A DNA stretch of 64,000 nt from Maritalea sp051251695 (GCF_051251695.1 NZ_JBPOEU010000004.1:1-64000); one strand, 5' to 3'. Counted from the first letter of the stretch, positions 18,922 through 26,780 are shown. Notes: generated by a model not told the origin, from the sequence alone. Numbers and translations are program-made.

Positions 18922-18961
18922 TCTATCCAATTATGATAGACTTGAAGCCACAACCATTCAA
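18922..18961 (-). promoter_or_regulatory. Promoter with overlapping operator for the regulator-methylase-nuclease operon
   Basis: On the minus strand -35 TTGAAT (18956-18961) is followed after 17 bases by -10 TATCAT (18933-18938). The dyad TCTATC (18922-18927) / GATAGA (18935-18940) with a 7-base spacer covers the -10 and the predicted start, about 25-42 bases before the first codon of the winged-helix gene. Confidence 0.55.
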
Positions 18962-19031
18962 GGCTAATTCGAGAACACTCCCCCGATTGACGATTAAACT
19001 GTCAAGCATTTCATAGGCAAATGCAATTTTT

Positions 19032-19811
19032 CTATTGAGTGAACTCAGACGCGTTTATCGCTGTATTTACAAATGGTTCAACGAGTGGACTTGCGGGTTT
19101 CGCAAACTCAGAGGTGAGATTTAACGCATCTGCGGGCGGCTTATAATCGGGCATGTGCTGAGCTACTTCCTCTGGCATAAAGTCTTCAAGATCAGCGGAT
19201 AGTTCGTCAAGCCGCTCTTGTGTGACCCCCTCTTTGCTTGCCTCTTCTCGTGCGGCGTCAGTCAATTCTTCGAACTCATGGATTCTATGTCGCGCATCCA
19301 AGACATTTTCTTGCTCTGCTTTCAACGAGCCGCGTTCTTTCAGCGCATCTAAGAAGCTATCTACTGGTCGGTGGTCAGCCGCAAAATTATCATATGCGTA
19401 TTCATCATCACTAACTTCACTTCCCCACTCGTCATAAGCTTGGCTACGTTCAGCGTTCAAGAAGACACGTCTACCATCATCCATGATGTTCGCGTGTTCC
19501 CAATGTGGGGCAAGCCTGTTCTCAACGGCGAGCATACGTTTTGCAATGTCGTCAAGCAGCGCTTGGTTTTCGATCAGCGCTGCTGTCGATGCTTCGTGAT
19601 AGGTATCAAGTTTGGTATTGAATAGTTTGATTTGGTCGCTTGTTGCAGTTGTGGTTTCAATCGCCGCCGCCAAAATATCGTCATCAAGTTTTCGTTCGCT
19701 ATCGACACGCTGTTTTGCTTCTTGACGCGCTTTGACAAACCACTTCTGCTGTCGAAGCCAATCAGATTGGCTTCGTTCTTTATGCTTGAACTGGTCTATG
19801 AGTTGTATCAA
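19032..19811 (-). CDS. Unrecognised acidic, helical protein
   Basis: This 259-residue soluble protein was not recognised. It is strongly helical and acidic: an N-terminal basic segment (FKHKERSQSDWLRQQKWFVKARQEAKQR), a coiled-coil centre (LLDDIAKRMLAVENRL), an acidic patch (EWGSEVSDDEYAYDNF) and a proline-containing tail. It starts at TTG (19811) directly after the TAA of the upstream gene, with GGAG six bases upstream, so the two are coupled. No membrane segment or catalytic motif is visible. Its position between restriction genes and the resolvase suggests an element-specific function, which I cannot name. Confidence 0.65.
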   Translation of the reverse strand: MIQLIDQFKHKERSQSDWLRQQKWFVKARQEAKQRVDSERKLDDDILAAAIETTTATSDQIKLFNTKLDTYHEASTAALIENQALLDDIAKRMLAVENRLAPHWEHANIMDDGRRVFLNAERSQAYDEWGSEVSDDEYAYDNFAADHRPVDSFLDALKERGSLKAEQENVLDARHRIHEFEELTDAAREEASKEGVTQERLDELSADLEDFMPEEVAQHMPDYKPPADALNLTSEFAKPASPLVEPFVNTAINASEFTQ

Positions 19812-20168
19812 TTATTCTCCACATTCCTTACTTACCAAAATATATAAAAGCGCCGCTGGTTGCCTTGTTGGGTGCTTTGCAAAAAAAGCATCAATTAACG
19901 GCCATCTATCAATCTCACCGCCTAACCAACTAGTGATACAACGAAGTCCTTCACTATCTTTATTTCCGTTTCTCCATCTTGCATATGCCAATCCATCTAC
20001 TATTCCTGTAACATAACTCACCTGCTGATCTGAGGTCATTTCATTGACGACAAAGCCAGCATCTAAATTCTTTGCAGACGCATCTTTAGCAACCCCAAAT
20101 AAACCTAGAAGTATTATGGCAGCAACTTGTTTATATTTACTTAATTTAAACCATTTTGTAATGGACAT
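19812..20168 (-). CDS. Small exported protein, Rap1a/Tai-like fold possible
   Basis: This 118-residue protein has a signal peptide (KYKQVAAIILLGLFGVAKDASA, about residues 11-32). The mature domain has a conserved look: VNEMTSDQQVSYVTGIVDGLAYAR...GLRCITSW...LIDAFFAKHPTRQPAALLYILVSKECG, with two cysteines that could form a disulfide. This pattern recalls periplasmic Rap1a/Tai immunity-type proteins, but the match is by eye only. The stop is directly followed by the TTG of the next gene. A periplasmic protein in this element might act in surface exclusion or protection of the host cell; this is inference. Confidence 0.6.
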   Translation of the reverse strand: MSITKWFKLSKYKQVAAIILLGLFGVAKDASAKNLDAGFVVNEMTSDQQVSYVTGIVDGLAYARWRNGNKDSEGLRCITSWLGGEIDRWPLIDAFFAKHPTRQPAALLYILVSKECGE

Positions 20169-20305
20169 ATATGACCGTTTTTGTCATATTTTACTTTGTA
20201 AGTCTTGATTTGTTATAATATTGATATGATATAAGAATTTCAATAGCTTGGCTAAAAGCACATTTCCATCGAAACTCGCAGACAAAAGAGGTCATTTATG
20301 TGACA
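20169..20305. promoter_or_regulatory. Divergent promoter region with two GTCAT dyads (candidate resolvase sites)
   Basis: Between the divergent small exported protein and resolvase genes lie ATATGAC (20169-20175) / GTCATAT (20183-20189) and GTCA (20291-20294) / TGAC (20301-20304). Both are short dyads around GTCAT, about 120 bases apart. Multiple spaced dyads upstream of a small resolvase gene are the usual layout of a res site. They could also be operators. Confidence 0.4.
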
Positions 20306-20345
20306 TGCGTGAGCATGTTTGATTTTTACTAAGGTATTGAAATAT

Positions 20346-20924
20346 ATGAAACTTGGTTATCTTCGCGTCAGCACAGAGGAACAAAACCCTGACCGTCAAA
20401 TTGACGCGCTCAAGTCAATTTGTGACGAACTATATATCGAGAAGTTCAGTGCGAAGACCCAAAATAGGCCAATATTCAAGTCAGTACTGAGCAAATTACG
20501 CAAAGGAGACACTTTGGTTGTCCTGTCAATTGACAGAGCATTCCGCTCCACTGTTGATGCGATCAACCAGGCGGATCGACTTCGCTCGTTAGGAATTGAG
20601 TTCCAAATCGTAAATATGGCGATGGACACAAGTACCGCTGATGGCAAATTGGCCTATACTATTATGGCAGCGGTTGCCCAACATGAAAGCGACCGCATTT
20701 CTGAGCGGACAAAACAGGGCATTAGGGCCGCGCGAAAGCGCGGCGCGATTTTGGGCAGGCCAAGAAAGCTTTCTGCCGCCGATGTTCGCAGCATAAAGAT
20801 AAAGCTGGATATGGGTGAAACAAGCCTAAGTGAGATCGCAAACGAATTTGGTGTCCACCCCCGCAGTATCCAACGTGCTATAACAAGAAATAGAAAGCTT
20901 CATCAGCCGTCAGAGCTAACTTAA
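20346..20924 (+). CDS. Small serine recombinase (resolvase/invertase)
   Basis: This 192-residue protein starts at ATG 20346 (MKLGYLRVS), not the upstream frame opening. The catalytic serine is in YLRVSTEEQNPDRQ (S9). The catalytic domain includes SIDRAFRSTVDAINQ and the E-helix AVAQHESDRISERTKQGI. A C-terminal HTH_7 follows (SLSEIANEFGVHPRSIQRAI). Length and layout match Tn3-type resolvases and DNA invertases. No transposase is nearby, so it more likely resolves multimers of the circular element or acts on a local invertible site. It converges with the ParDE pair. Confidence 0.88.
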   Translation: MKLGYLRVSTEEQNPDRQIDALKSICDELYIEKFSAKTQNRPIFKSVLSKLRKGDTLVVLSIDRAFRSTVDAINQADRLRSLGIEFQIVNMAMDTSTADGKLAYTIMAAVAQHESDRISERTKQGIRAARKRGAILGRPRKLSAADVRSIKIKLDMGETSLSEIANEFGVHPRSIQRAITRNRKLHQPSELT

Positions 20925-20929
20925 CTCAG

Positions 20930-21229
20930 CTACCGATCAAGGTGGCGGTCAAAATCCATCATGAGGTGCAAAACCCTCACAATAAAAATACCGTCGTCGG
21001 TCTTTTGAAAGAACAATGTATGTTCCCCAACATTATACCGTTGAAAGCTGGCCCCATTTTTTGTTGTGTATGATCTGCCCATTGCAGGGAATCTGGCAAC
21101 CGTACTTGCGGATTGGTCTATAGCGACACGATAAGCGCGGGTTTGATGTTCACCAAAGTTGAGATAGGTGTATTCAGCAATGCTGTCTAAATCCTGCGCG
21201 GCAAGTTTTGAATAGGTGTAATTAGCCAT
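20930..21229 (-). CDS. parE: ParE/RelE-family toxin
   Basis: This 99-residue protein starts at ATG 21229 (MANYTYSKLAAQDLDSIAEYTYLNFGEHQT). The ParE fold is visible in the N-terminal helix pair, the SASTVARFPAMGRSY loop and the C-terminal strands (HTLFFQKTDDGIFIVRVLH). ParE toxins poison gyrase. The start overlaps the antitoxin stop by 8 bases. The pair would stabilise the element against loss. Confidence 0.85.
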   Translation of the reverse strand: MANYTYSKLAAQDLDSIAEYTYLNFGEHQTRAYRVAIDQSASTVARFPAMGRSYTTKNGASFQRYNVGEHTLFFQKTDDGIFIVRVLHLMMDFDRHLDR

Positions 21230-21395
21230 TCTGTAGACGAGCAATCGCGCTTTCAAAGATTTCTTCAGTGGTGCGTTGGCTTGCACCGCTATTCAAGCCC
21301 TCTTCAAGGGCTGAATCCAACGCAACAGGACTAGCAATGGCGTTTGGCCATGCTTCTTGTTTGTCTTGCTCTGCTAGATCAGTTTTTTTGCTCAT
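21222..21395 (-). CDS. parD: ParD-like antitoxin
   Basis: This 57-residue acidic protein starts at ATG 21395 (MSKKTDLAEQDKQEAWPNAIA). It lies directly upstream of and overlaps parE, the standard order for ParDE. The C-terminal helix (TTEEIFESAIARLQNG) would wrap the toxin. The N-terminal DNA-binding part is short and unlike the classical ribbon-helix-helix, so autoregulation is uncertain. Confidence 0.7.
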   Translation of the reverse strand: MSKKTDLAEQDKQEAWPNAIASPVALDSALEEGLNSGASQRTTEEIFESAIARLQNG

Positions 21396-21461
21396 ATTGC
21401 CATTATACCCCAAATTGCTGTCAAATATCCATAAAATTCTATTGTACCGCTTTTGCGGTTA

Positions 21462-21497
21462 AACCGCCCGTTGGGAAGAGCCAACGGGCGGTTTTTG
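21462..21497. terminator. Strong hairpin terminator after the ParB-like gene
   Basis: A 13-bp stem AACCGCCCGTTGG (21462-21474) / CCAACGGGCGGTT (21481-21493) with a 6-base loop is followed by T's on the plus strand and a shorter T run on the minus strand. A smaller ACCGC-TTTT-GCGGT hairpin lies just beside it (21447-21460). It lies immediately downstream of the ParB-like stop and separates that unit from parDE. Confidence 0.75.
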
Positions 21498-21507
21498 AAT
21501 TTTGCAT

Positions 21508-23211
21508 TTAACTGAACGATGCCCCAACCGCTTTGCGACCTTCTATCGCATCAATACCACCCTTGTTCGTGTAAGCGCCCATTGGGAAACTCATGTAATT
21601 GGGTTGCCAGTCTTTTTGCTTACTTTTGCGCCTACCGCCAATGCAATCTTGTATGATTTTCTTCTGCACTTTGGCTGTGGAAGAGATATGCGCATCGGCA
21701 GTGTCCTTGCCTGCAACTTGTTTCACAATGGTGTTTATGGCCTGCTTATCTTTTAAAAGGTCGAAGAAGACTTGTTCTGGTTGCCAGCGAGCGCTCATGT
21801 CCACCTCTAGCTTTTCACCCAAAACCTCAACCAACGGCGAACCACAAGGCAAGGTTTCTGCCACGACAAATGTCATGATGCGATTGACTTTTGCATCTTC
21901 TAATTCAAGTAGCTTTGCAAACACAGCATAGAGGTCAATACTTTTGCCCCAATCGCGCTTTCGCGGCACAAGTGTTTCGTTGGAAACATCCTCTAATCTC
22001 AAGGCCTTTTCAACAGCCGCACGCTCAGCTTTAAAACCCGCTTCTGCCAAGTTGCTTACAAGACTTTGTGCTATCGGGTCACTATTCGCTTTTTGCGGGT
22101 CGGCCTGCACGCTCCATAGTTCTGACCCTGCAATGATCTGTGCCACGGCGAGACGCAGGGCGATGCCAGAATGCGCAAGCAATTCAGTCCGCACGGCACT
22201 ATGGCGATGAAGTGCCAAGTAATTTTGCATGGCCTTTGTCAGTTCACCATTTTTGGAAACAGCTTTTTCACCACTTAATTCTCGCTCATTGCGCTTGGCC
22301 TCTTTCTCGGTGAGATAGCCTTGATACTGTGATACTTCGCCATGGTTATTTACGGCGATATAGACTTTACCACCCTCTTCCATAGAAGTTTCCACAAAAT
22401 CCCATTTGTAAAACGGCTCGCCAATATCTAAGACAAAAACATCTTGCCAGCCTTTATCAAGCAAATGCTGTTTAAGTTCGGCAATCGCCTTGTTTTGAAG
22501 TGTCCAAAATTGTTCTGCATCATCAAAATAATTTGCGTCACCAAATAAGTCAGAAACAATTTGGCCTTTATAATTCTCAACATCAAAAATGGCATTTTCG
22601 AGTGGGATATTCGCACCACCAAACAACCACGCTTTAAGACCATTACCCTGTGGCACGTTTTCATCGTTTTTGAAGAGTTGCCACCATTCTTTTTGTTGTT
22701 TCGGCGTTGCCAACGTCAGCGAGCGGATTGTATCGGCGCCAATATCCTGTTTTTCATAGGCCGTTAAAATTGGCGCATATAAATTCCCAAGCGCAAGTCG
22801 CTGTTTTACCTGCCTGTCTGATATACCAAACTGCAAACCAATATCCGCAACACTCGCCCCCTTCTTAGCAAGCGCCGAAAAGGCTTTGTATTGGTCAACT
22901 TCGCTCATTGGTAAACGAGCTATATTTTCTGCAAGTGATGCTTCGATGGCTTTCGCATCATCGCCCGCTTGCATCACAATGCAAGGAACAGCTTCAACAA
23001 CAACTGTTTCGGCAATTTTACTTAGCGCGTGAAAACGGCGCTGTCCTGCGACAACTTCAAACCCATCACAATTTTTACGCACCAAGAGCGGCTGAATTAT
23101 TCCAAGTGATTTTATACTTGGTACAAGGTCAGAAACTTCCTTTGCGCCAATTTTCCGTACATTGATTTTTGTAGGTTTAAGTTTGTTCAACTCGATATGA
23201 TGTAACTCCAT
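21508..23211 (-). CDS. ParB/Spo0J-domain protein (leading-region type)
   Basis: This 567-residue protein starts at ATG 23211, chosen over 23235 because an AAGGA ribosome site lies between them. The N-terminal ParB domain includes INVRKIGAKEVSDLVPSIKSLGIIQPLLVRK, VVAGQRRFHALSKI and EASLAENIARLPMSEVDQYKAF. The HTH is SVADIGLQFGISDRQVKQRLAL. A long C-terminal extension is of unknown role. No ParA gene is present. ParB-like proteins with such tails, next to ardA, are typical of plasmid leading regions rather than partition loci. It lies downstream of ardA on the same strand, separated by a long hairpin. Confidence 0.82.
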   Translation of the reverse strand: MELHHIELNKLKPTKINVRKIGAKEVSDLVPSIKSLGIIQPLLVRKNCDGFEVVAGQRRFHALSKIAETVVVEAVPCIVMQAGDDAKAIEASLAENIARLPMSEVDQYKAFSALAKKGASVADIGLQFGISDRQVKQRLALGNLYAPILTAYEKQDIGADTIRSLTLATPKQQKEWWQLFKNDENVPQGNGLKAWLFGGANIPLENAIFDVENYKGQIVSDLFGDANYFDDAEQFWTLQNKAIAELKQHLLDKGWQDVFVLDIGEPFYKWDFVETSMEEGGKVYIAVNNHGEVSQYQGYLTEKEAKRNERELSGEKAVSKNGELTKAMQNYLALHRHSAVRTELLAHSGIALRLAVAQIIAGSELWSVQADPQKANSDPIAQSLVSNLAEAGFKAERAAVEKALRLEDVSNETLVPRKRDWGKSIDLYAVFAKLLELEDAKVNRIMTFVVAETLPCGSPLVEVLGEKLEVDMSARWQPEQVFFDLLKDKQAINTIVKQVAGKDTADAHISSTAKVQKKIIQDCIGGRRKSKQKDWQPNYMSFPMGAYTNKGGIDAIEGRKAVGASFS

Positions 23212-23248
23212 GATATTTTCCTTTTTAATATTCAATTTATCGATGCGT

Positions 23249-23310
23249 CATTGCATCAGCGGAAAGCGTGCTTAACGCCTGTACGGGTCACGCTTTCCTG
23301 TGATGCAATG
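23249..23310. promoter_or_regulatory. 62-base hairpin between ardA and the ParB-like gene
   Basis: CATTGCATCA (23249-23258) pairs with TGATGCAATG (23301-23310), and GGAAAGCGTG (23261-23270) pairs with CACGCTTTCC (23289-23298). Only a 2x2 internal bulge lies between the two arms, and the loop is 18 bases. It fills almost the whole gap between the two genes. It could be an RNA processing or attenuation element, or a single-strand structure active during transfer. Confidence 0.7.
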
Positions 23311-23311
23311 C

Positions 23312-23821
23312 TCAAGCAGAGCGATAAATGAGGTCGGTGCCATCAATGGTGGTTTCGGCGTAATCCATCCCCAAATCTCGGGCGATGGCGTCATAATCAA
23401 GATAATGCTGGATGCGTTCTGGAATATCGCCAAACAGCCCTTCTTCGACGAACTGATAGGCAAGTTCTTTCAAGCTATCCAATTCATAGATATCGATTTC
23501 AATATCGTCGGGATTGTCTAAGAATTGAGTATGAGCATATCCCACTTCGCCAACGGCGATTATGTAGCGAGTTTTTTGGTCGTCGCACCAGCTTTCCACT
23601 GCATCGATAAACGCTTGAATATTCGCCTGATTGATACCCCAAGCCTTGGCTAGTTCACAATCAATGCCCTCACCATCGATAAACTGAATATCAAATTCCT
23701 CGACTTTTTGGCCGTAGCTGTTTCGCAAGGTTAATGCTTGGCGGTCATATTCCTCGACCGATCGAAAATAAAATCCCTCGACGGAAGTGTCATAGGGTTG
23801 GGCGTAAAATAATAGGGTCAT
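23312..23821 (-). CDS. ardA: Antirestriction protein ArdA
   Basis: This 169-residue protein starts at ATG 23821 (MTLLFYAQPYDTSVEGFYF), preceded by GCGAGGAC; the longer upstream frame is a shadow. Family hallmarks are the acidic composition and the C-terminal run LKELAYQFVEEGLFGDIPERIQHYLDYDAIARDLGMDYAETTIDG. ArdA mimics bent B-DNA and blocks type I restriction enzymes, protecting incoming DNA. In this element it coexists with a complete hsdRMS system, so its timing relative to hsd expression matters. It is followed by a 62-base hairpin and the ParB-like gene. Confidence 0.92.
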   Translation of the reverse strand: MTLLFYAQPYDTSVEGFYFRSVEEYDRQALTLRNSYGQKVEEFDIQFIDGEGIDCELAKAWGINQANIQAFIDAVESWCDDQKTRYIIAVGEVGYAHTQFLDNPDDIEIDIYELDSLKELAYQFVEEGLFGDIPERIQHYLDYDAIARDLGMDYAETTIDGTDLIYRSA

Positions 23822-24351
23822 GTTGTCCTCGCTTAGTTTGGTTTTCAAAACGAGGTCTTTGAATTTCTTCTTTCTACCCCGCGCATGAAACCTTGCCGAG
23901 CGGCGAGCGACCACCTTAAAAGTCACAAGGCTTCCCTAAGCCGCGTGATTTGGTCGTTCGGTCAGAAGCAAAACGCCCCAAAGCTTCACCGCTTGCGGCA
24001 TCTGCTTGCAGATGATCCGACTACACGGGAGGCGCACTTGTGCGGCGAATGGAGCGGGCCGGAGGATTTAAGCTATTGGATCAGGTGAATTTGCGTTGAT
24101 GTAAGCTGGTCTTGGGTTTCCGTGTCCTGTGTGCCGGGCATAATATTAAGTGGCGGCAATGCCTTTGCCGCCTCAGCTGTTCTTCTGTCATAGGATTGTC
24201 ATCCATTTGGGCCGATAAAATTCCGTTGGTTCGGTTCGCCTTGATGAGGAGATAATTGAAGAATTAGTGCTTGTCGGGACAGCATTGCGCGTTTTGAATC
24301 GAGCAAGTAATCTTGTCTTGGTTTAGTTTAAGAATTTTTGAGAAAGCAATT
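23822..24351 (+). ncRNA. 530-base gene-free region with CTTG-loop hairpins (candidate structured RNA or ssDNA element)
   Basis: No gene is supported here. On the plus strand three hairpins share the same CTTG tetraloop: CCG-CTTG-CGG (23989-23998), CATCTG-CTTG-CAGATG (23999-24014, directly adjacent) and CGCA-CTTG-TGCG (24033-24044). Further on is GGCGGCAA / TTGCCGCC (24152-24159, 24165-24172) with a 5-base loop. CUUG is a known stable RNA tetraloop, which favours a plus-strand RNA. The same DNA lies upstream of ardA on the minus strand, so a single-strand promoter is an alternative. Confidence 0.4.
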
Positions 24352-25398
24352 ATGTTTGATGTGTTTCAAGCACAGTACCTTATCACTACCCGCAACGACC
24401 CTATGGGTATCGACAAAGGCGTTTATGCCATTCTTCCAGGCAGCAATTCAGGAAAATACGTCCGGCTGAATCGCGGACCAGTCGGCGTGCCAGTCGAGTT
24501 CAAATTTTTTGAAAAACTGTTTTACGCATTCAATAACAGCACACTGGGCGCGTTGGCTAACACTGGCACGCTGATATTTCATGGGGGAGACTCGCAAATT
24601 GACGATTTGTATATGCTACACAGTTCTGACATGAAATTTGGCAGTTCTGCTAAGGCAAATCTATCAGGTATCAATTATTATACTGCTCTAGCCGAATACC
24701 TCAAATCAAACGACGAAGATACAATTCCTGCACTTTCCAAATTCGTGTTTGGCCATCAATTCATAGCGCCTGATCAATTGAGAACGAAATGCCGTTCGGG
24801 TGACTGGTCAGTAGTATCCGCGCCTTCATTTATTGCATTTGGTACTAAATCAGATGCCATTTATGCAACCACAAAACGCCTTGGGATAGTGGAGAGCACT
24901 AGACGAAAAGGTGTATTTGGGAACCTCCTAACTGGTATACAGTTAATCAGAGGACTTAAAAGAATGGGGCTTGTGGCACAATTGAATATCGTTAGATCGG
25001 CTCTTTTTGTTTACTACATCTCCAAGAACGAAAAACCCTTTGATTTTGAGTACCTTGAAAAGGTTATTGACGTACAAATTAGAAACATCGGTCATGAGAT
25101 GGGTGAAATAACTGACCTTATTGAAAAATTGTCGAGAGAGGATTTGAACATAAAGCACAGAACGTTAAAGGCGCGGACAATGCGATTCCCCCTTGCAAAA
25201 GAGAACAAACGCATGCGCGAGATTTCAGAGGAGATTGGTCTAAACCGCTACGCTTATGATTATGCATTTTCTTCGCAGATGCGGAAAAAAGACCAAACAG
25301 ACAACAAGGGGTCTGCTTCAGCGAGAAATCTGGAGCGGCACATCGATGCTGTGGGCGAGATAGTCAAGGACTCGGATCAGACTCGCCCTTGGGATTAG
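24352..25398 (+). CDS. Unrecognised 348-residue protein
   Basis: ATG 24352 (MFDVFQAQYLITTRNDPMGIDKGVYAILPG) is preferred to an upstream TTG because GAGAAAG precedes it. I do not recognise the family. The protein is soluble and appears to have two parts: a beta-rich N-terminal part to about residue 150 (VYAILPG, LIFHGGDSQIDDLYMLHSSDMKFG), and a helical, basic C-terminal part (RMREISEEIGLNRYAYDYAFSSQMRKK) that could include a helix-turn-helix. Base use is A/T-rich compared with the chromosome. Its 3' end overlaps the convergent ankyrin-like gene by 35 bases. Confidence 0.7.
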   Translation: MFDVFQAQYLITTRNDPMGIDKGVYAILPGSNSGKYVRLNRGPVGVPVEFKFFEKLFYAFNNSTLGALANTGTLIFHGGDSQIDDLYMLHSSDMKFGSSAKANLSGINYYTALAEYLKSNDEDTIPALSKFVFGHQFIAPDQLRTKCRSGDWSVVSAPSFIAFGTKSDAIYATTKRLGIVESTRRKGVFGNLLTGIQLIRGLKRMGLVAQLNIVRSALFVYYISKNEKPFDFEYLEKVIDVQIRNIGHEMGEITDLIEKLSREDLNIKHRTLKARTMRFPLAKENKRMREISEEIGLNRYAYDYAFSSQMRKKDQTDNKGSASARNLERHIDAVGEIVKDSDQTRPWD

Positions 25399-25813
25399 CA
25401 AACAATCTCACGATGTTAGTAGCTTTATCTTTACCCGCTAACGCAGCCGCCCTGTTGAAGAAATTGGGATCAAAACTCAATATGTCCTGGGTGATGCGTT
25501 CGTCTATCCGCTTCCCAATGTCTGAACGCCCCACAGCAATTGCCATTAAACCTGCCGATCTACCAAAGTGATCCTCTAGAGTAACATCGGCCCCTGGTAA
25601 ATTACATATATGATCGACCATACTGCCACATCCGTCTGACACAAATATCATCAATCCAGTGATGCCAGATTTTTCATCTTGATAATTCACAACACTTTCA
25701 TCCGCGGCGATAATTTTCTTCGCCGCTTCGTTGTCGCCTTTGATGGCTTCGCGTATAAATTTTTTCTTTAGATCATCCAAGTTTTTGTTTAAATATAATT
25801 TAATTATAGACAT
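25364..25813 (-). CDS. Ankyrin-repeat-like small protein
   Basis: This 149-residue protein has repeats resembling ankyrin units: EAIKGDNEAAKKIIAADESVVNYQDEKSGITGLMIFVSDG, then MVDHICNLPGADVTLEDHFGRSAGLMAIAVGRSDI, then a divergent third unit. It lies 16 bases downstream of the 316-residue gene on the same strand and is probably co-transcribed. Ankyrin proteins bind other proteins, so it may be the partner or antidote of the upstream product; this is inference. The last 35 bases overlap the opposite-strand gene. Confidence 0.68.
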   Translation of the reverse strand: MSIIKLYLNKNLDDLKKKFIREAIKGDNEAAKKIIAADESVVNYQDEKSGITGLMIFVSDGCGSMVDHICNLPGADVTLEDHFGRSAGLMAIAVGRSDIGKRIDERITQDILSFDPNFFNRAAALAGKDKATNIVRLFANPKGESDPSP

Positions 25814-25829
25814 AAATATACTTCATTTT

Positions 25830-26780
25830 TTACAAAAAATCAACTATAAATTTCTGCACTCTACTATTCATAGAAGTGTATAAATCGCTATCTTCATGTA
25901 TTTTTGTTAGATTTCGTCCCAATTTTACACCTTTTACTAATTGAAGTGCTTTTGAAGCCGCTTGCATTGCTGGACTTTCTTCTTTTTCCGCCTCTTTTTT
26001 ACTGCCATGAAAAGACTGATCGGTGGTGAAAACTTCAAAAGTTAAGTCATTTAGTGACGCGCTACTTAAGTCAATCAGGCTTGATTTCGTGTACAATAGA
26101 CCTGCTAGACGTTCTCTCAAACAATAAGACCTCATTACAATTGGTGAAAAATCTTCGCCGGGCGCACAAAACCCATAATATAGGCGGAGTTTCTCATCAT
26201 ATAGTGGCACGATATCACTCTCAACATAGGCAAAGTCGAGAGCGAAAAGATAATCAGGAGTTTCTCCTACAAACAGACATAGATATCGTTCAGTTTCATC
26301 ATATGCCCCCAACGTATCTACGTTGTCGTAGGAGAAAAAATGCAAAAGCTTTTGCTTGGCCTGCGCTAAGAGATAACTGAGTTCCCCCATACTCGGATCG
26401 CGAAGGAAATGCCCAACAATCTCGCCCATTTTGTCCAAATCTTCCTTGCCGTTCGTAAGAGTTACGAACTTTGGGGATGCGATTTGAACATACGCATCAA
26501 ACATGTGAAACCGCTTCAATCCAAATTTTCGAGTATCCCCTTCCATCAAGAAATCACTGACTATTCGCAGCTCATTATCCACATGCCATTCGAACCGGTA
26601 GTTTGGATCGAACTCCGCTTTAATAAGGTCGATGTTATCTTCGATCTTTGGCATTATTTCATTGGTATAAAACGTATCAGCGGAAAGACGTTTTTTTGCC
26701 ACAATTTCGCGACATCGACGCCAAACAGCTAACCGGTATGGCCAATCGTAGCGGTTTTTCAAAACGATTTCTTTTTGCAT
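25830..26780 (-). CDS. Unrecognised 316-residue protein upstream of ankyrin-like gene
   Basis: No family is recognised. The sequence is well-formed: a basic N-terminus (NRYDWPYRLAVWRRCREIVAKKR), a mixed central part with FRFEWHVDNELRIVSDF-like strands, a cysteine-containing SYCLRERLAGLLY, and a C-terminal helical segment (SPAMQAASKALQLVKGVKLGRNL). No membrane segment, Walker or nuclease motif is visible. It is A/T-rich. ATG 26780 lies inside an arm of an inverted repeat, so binding there could block translation as well as transcription. It is the first gene of a two-gene unit with the ankyrin-like protein. Confidence 0.66.
   Translation of the reverse strand: MQKEIVLKNRYDWPYRLAVWRRCREIVAKKRLSADTFYTNEIMPKIEDNIDLIKAEFDPNYRFEWHVDNELRIVSDFLMEGDTRKFGLKRFHMFDAYVQIASPKFVTLTNGKEDLDKMGEIVGHFLRDPSMGELSYLLAQAKQKLLHFFSYDNVDTLGAYDETERYLCLFVGETPDYLFALDFAYVESDIVPLYDEKLRLYYGFCAPGEDFSPIVMRSYCLRERLAGLLYTKSSLIDLSSASLNDLTFEVFTTDQSFHGSKKEAEKEESPAMQAASKALQLVKGVKLGRNLTKIHEDSDLYTSMNSRVQKFIVDFL

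Noticed and set aside
21508..23211. Plasmid partition (ParAB) locus
   Set aside because: No ParA gene and no clear parS cluster; the context with ardA fits a leading-region protein.
23885..24088. Small plus-strand frame upstream of the 348-residue gene
   Set aside because: No ribosome site; the sequence is better explained by hairpins and includes ardA upstream DNA.
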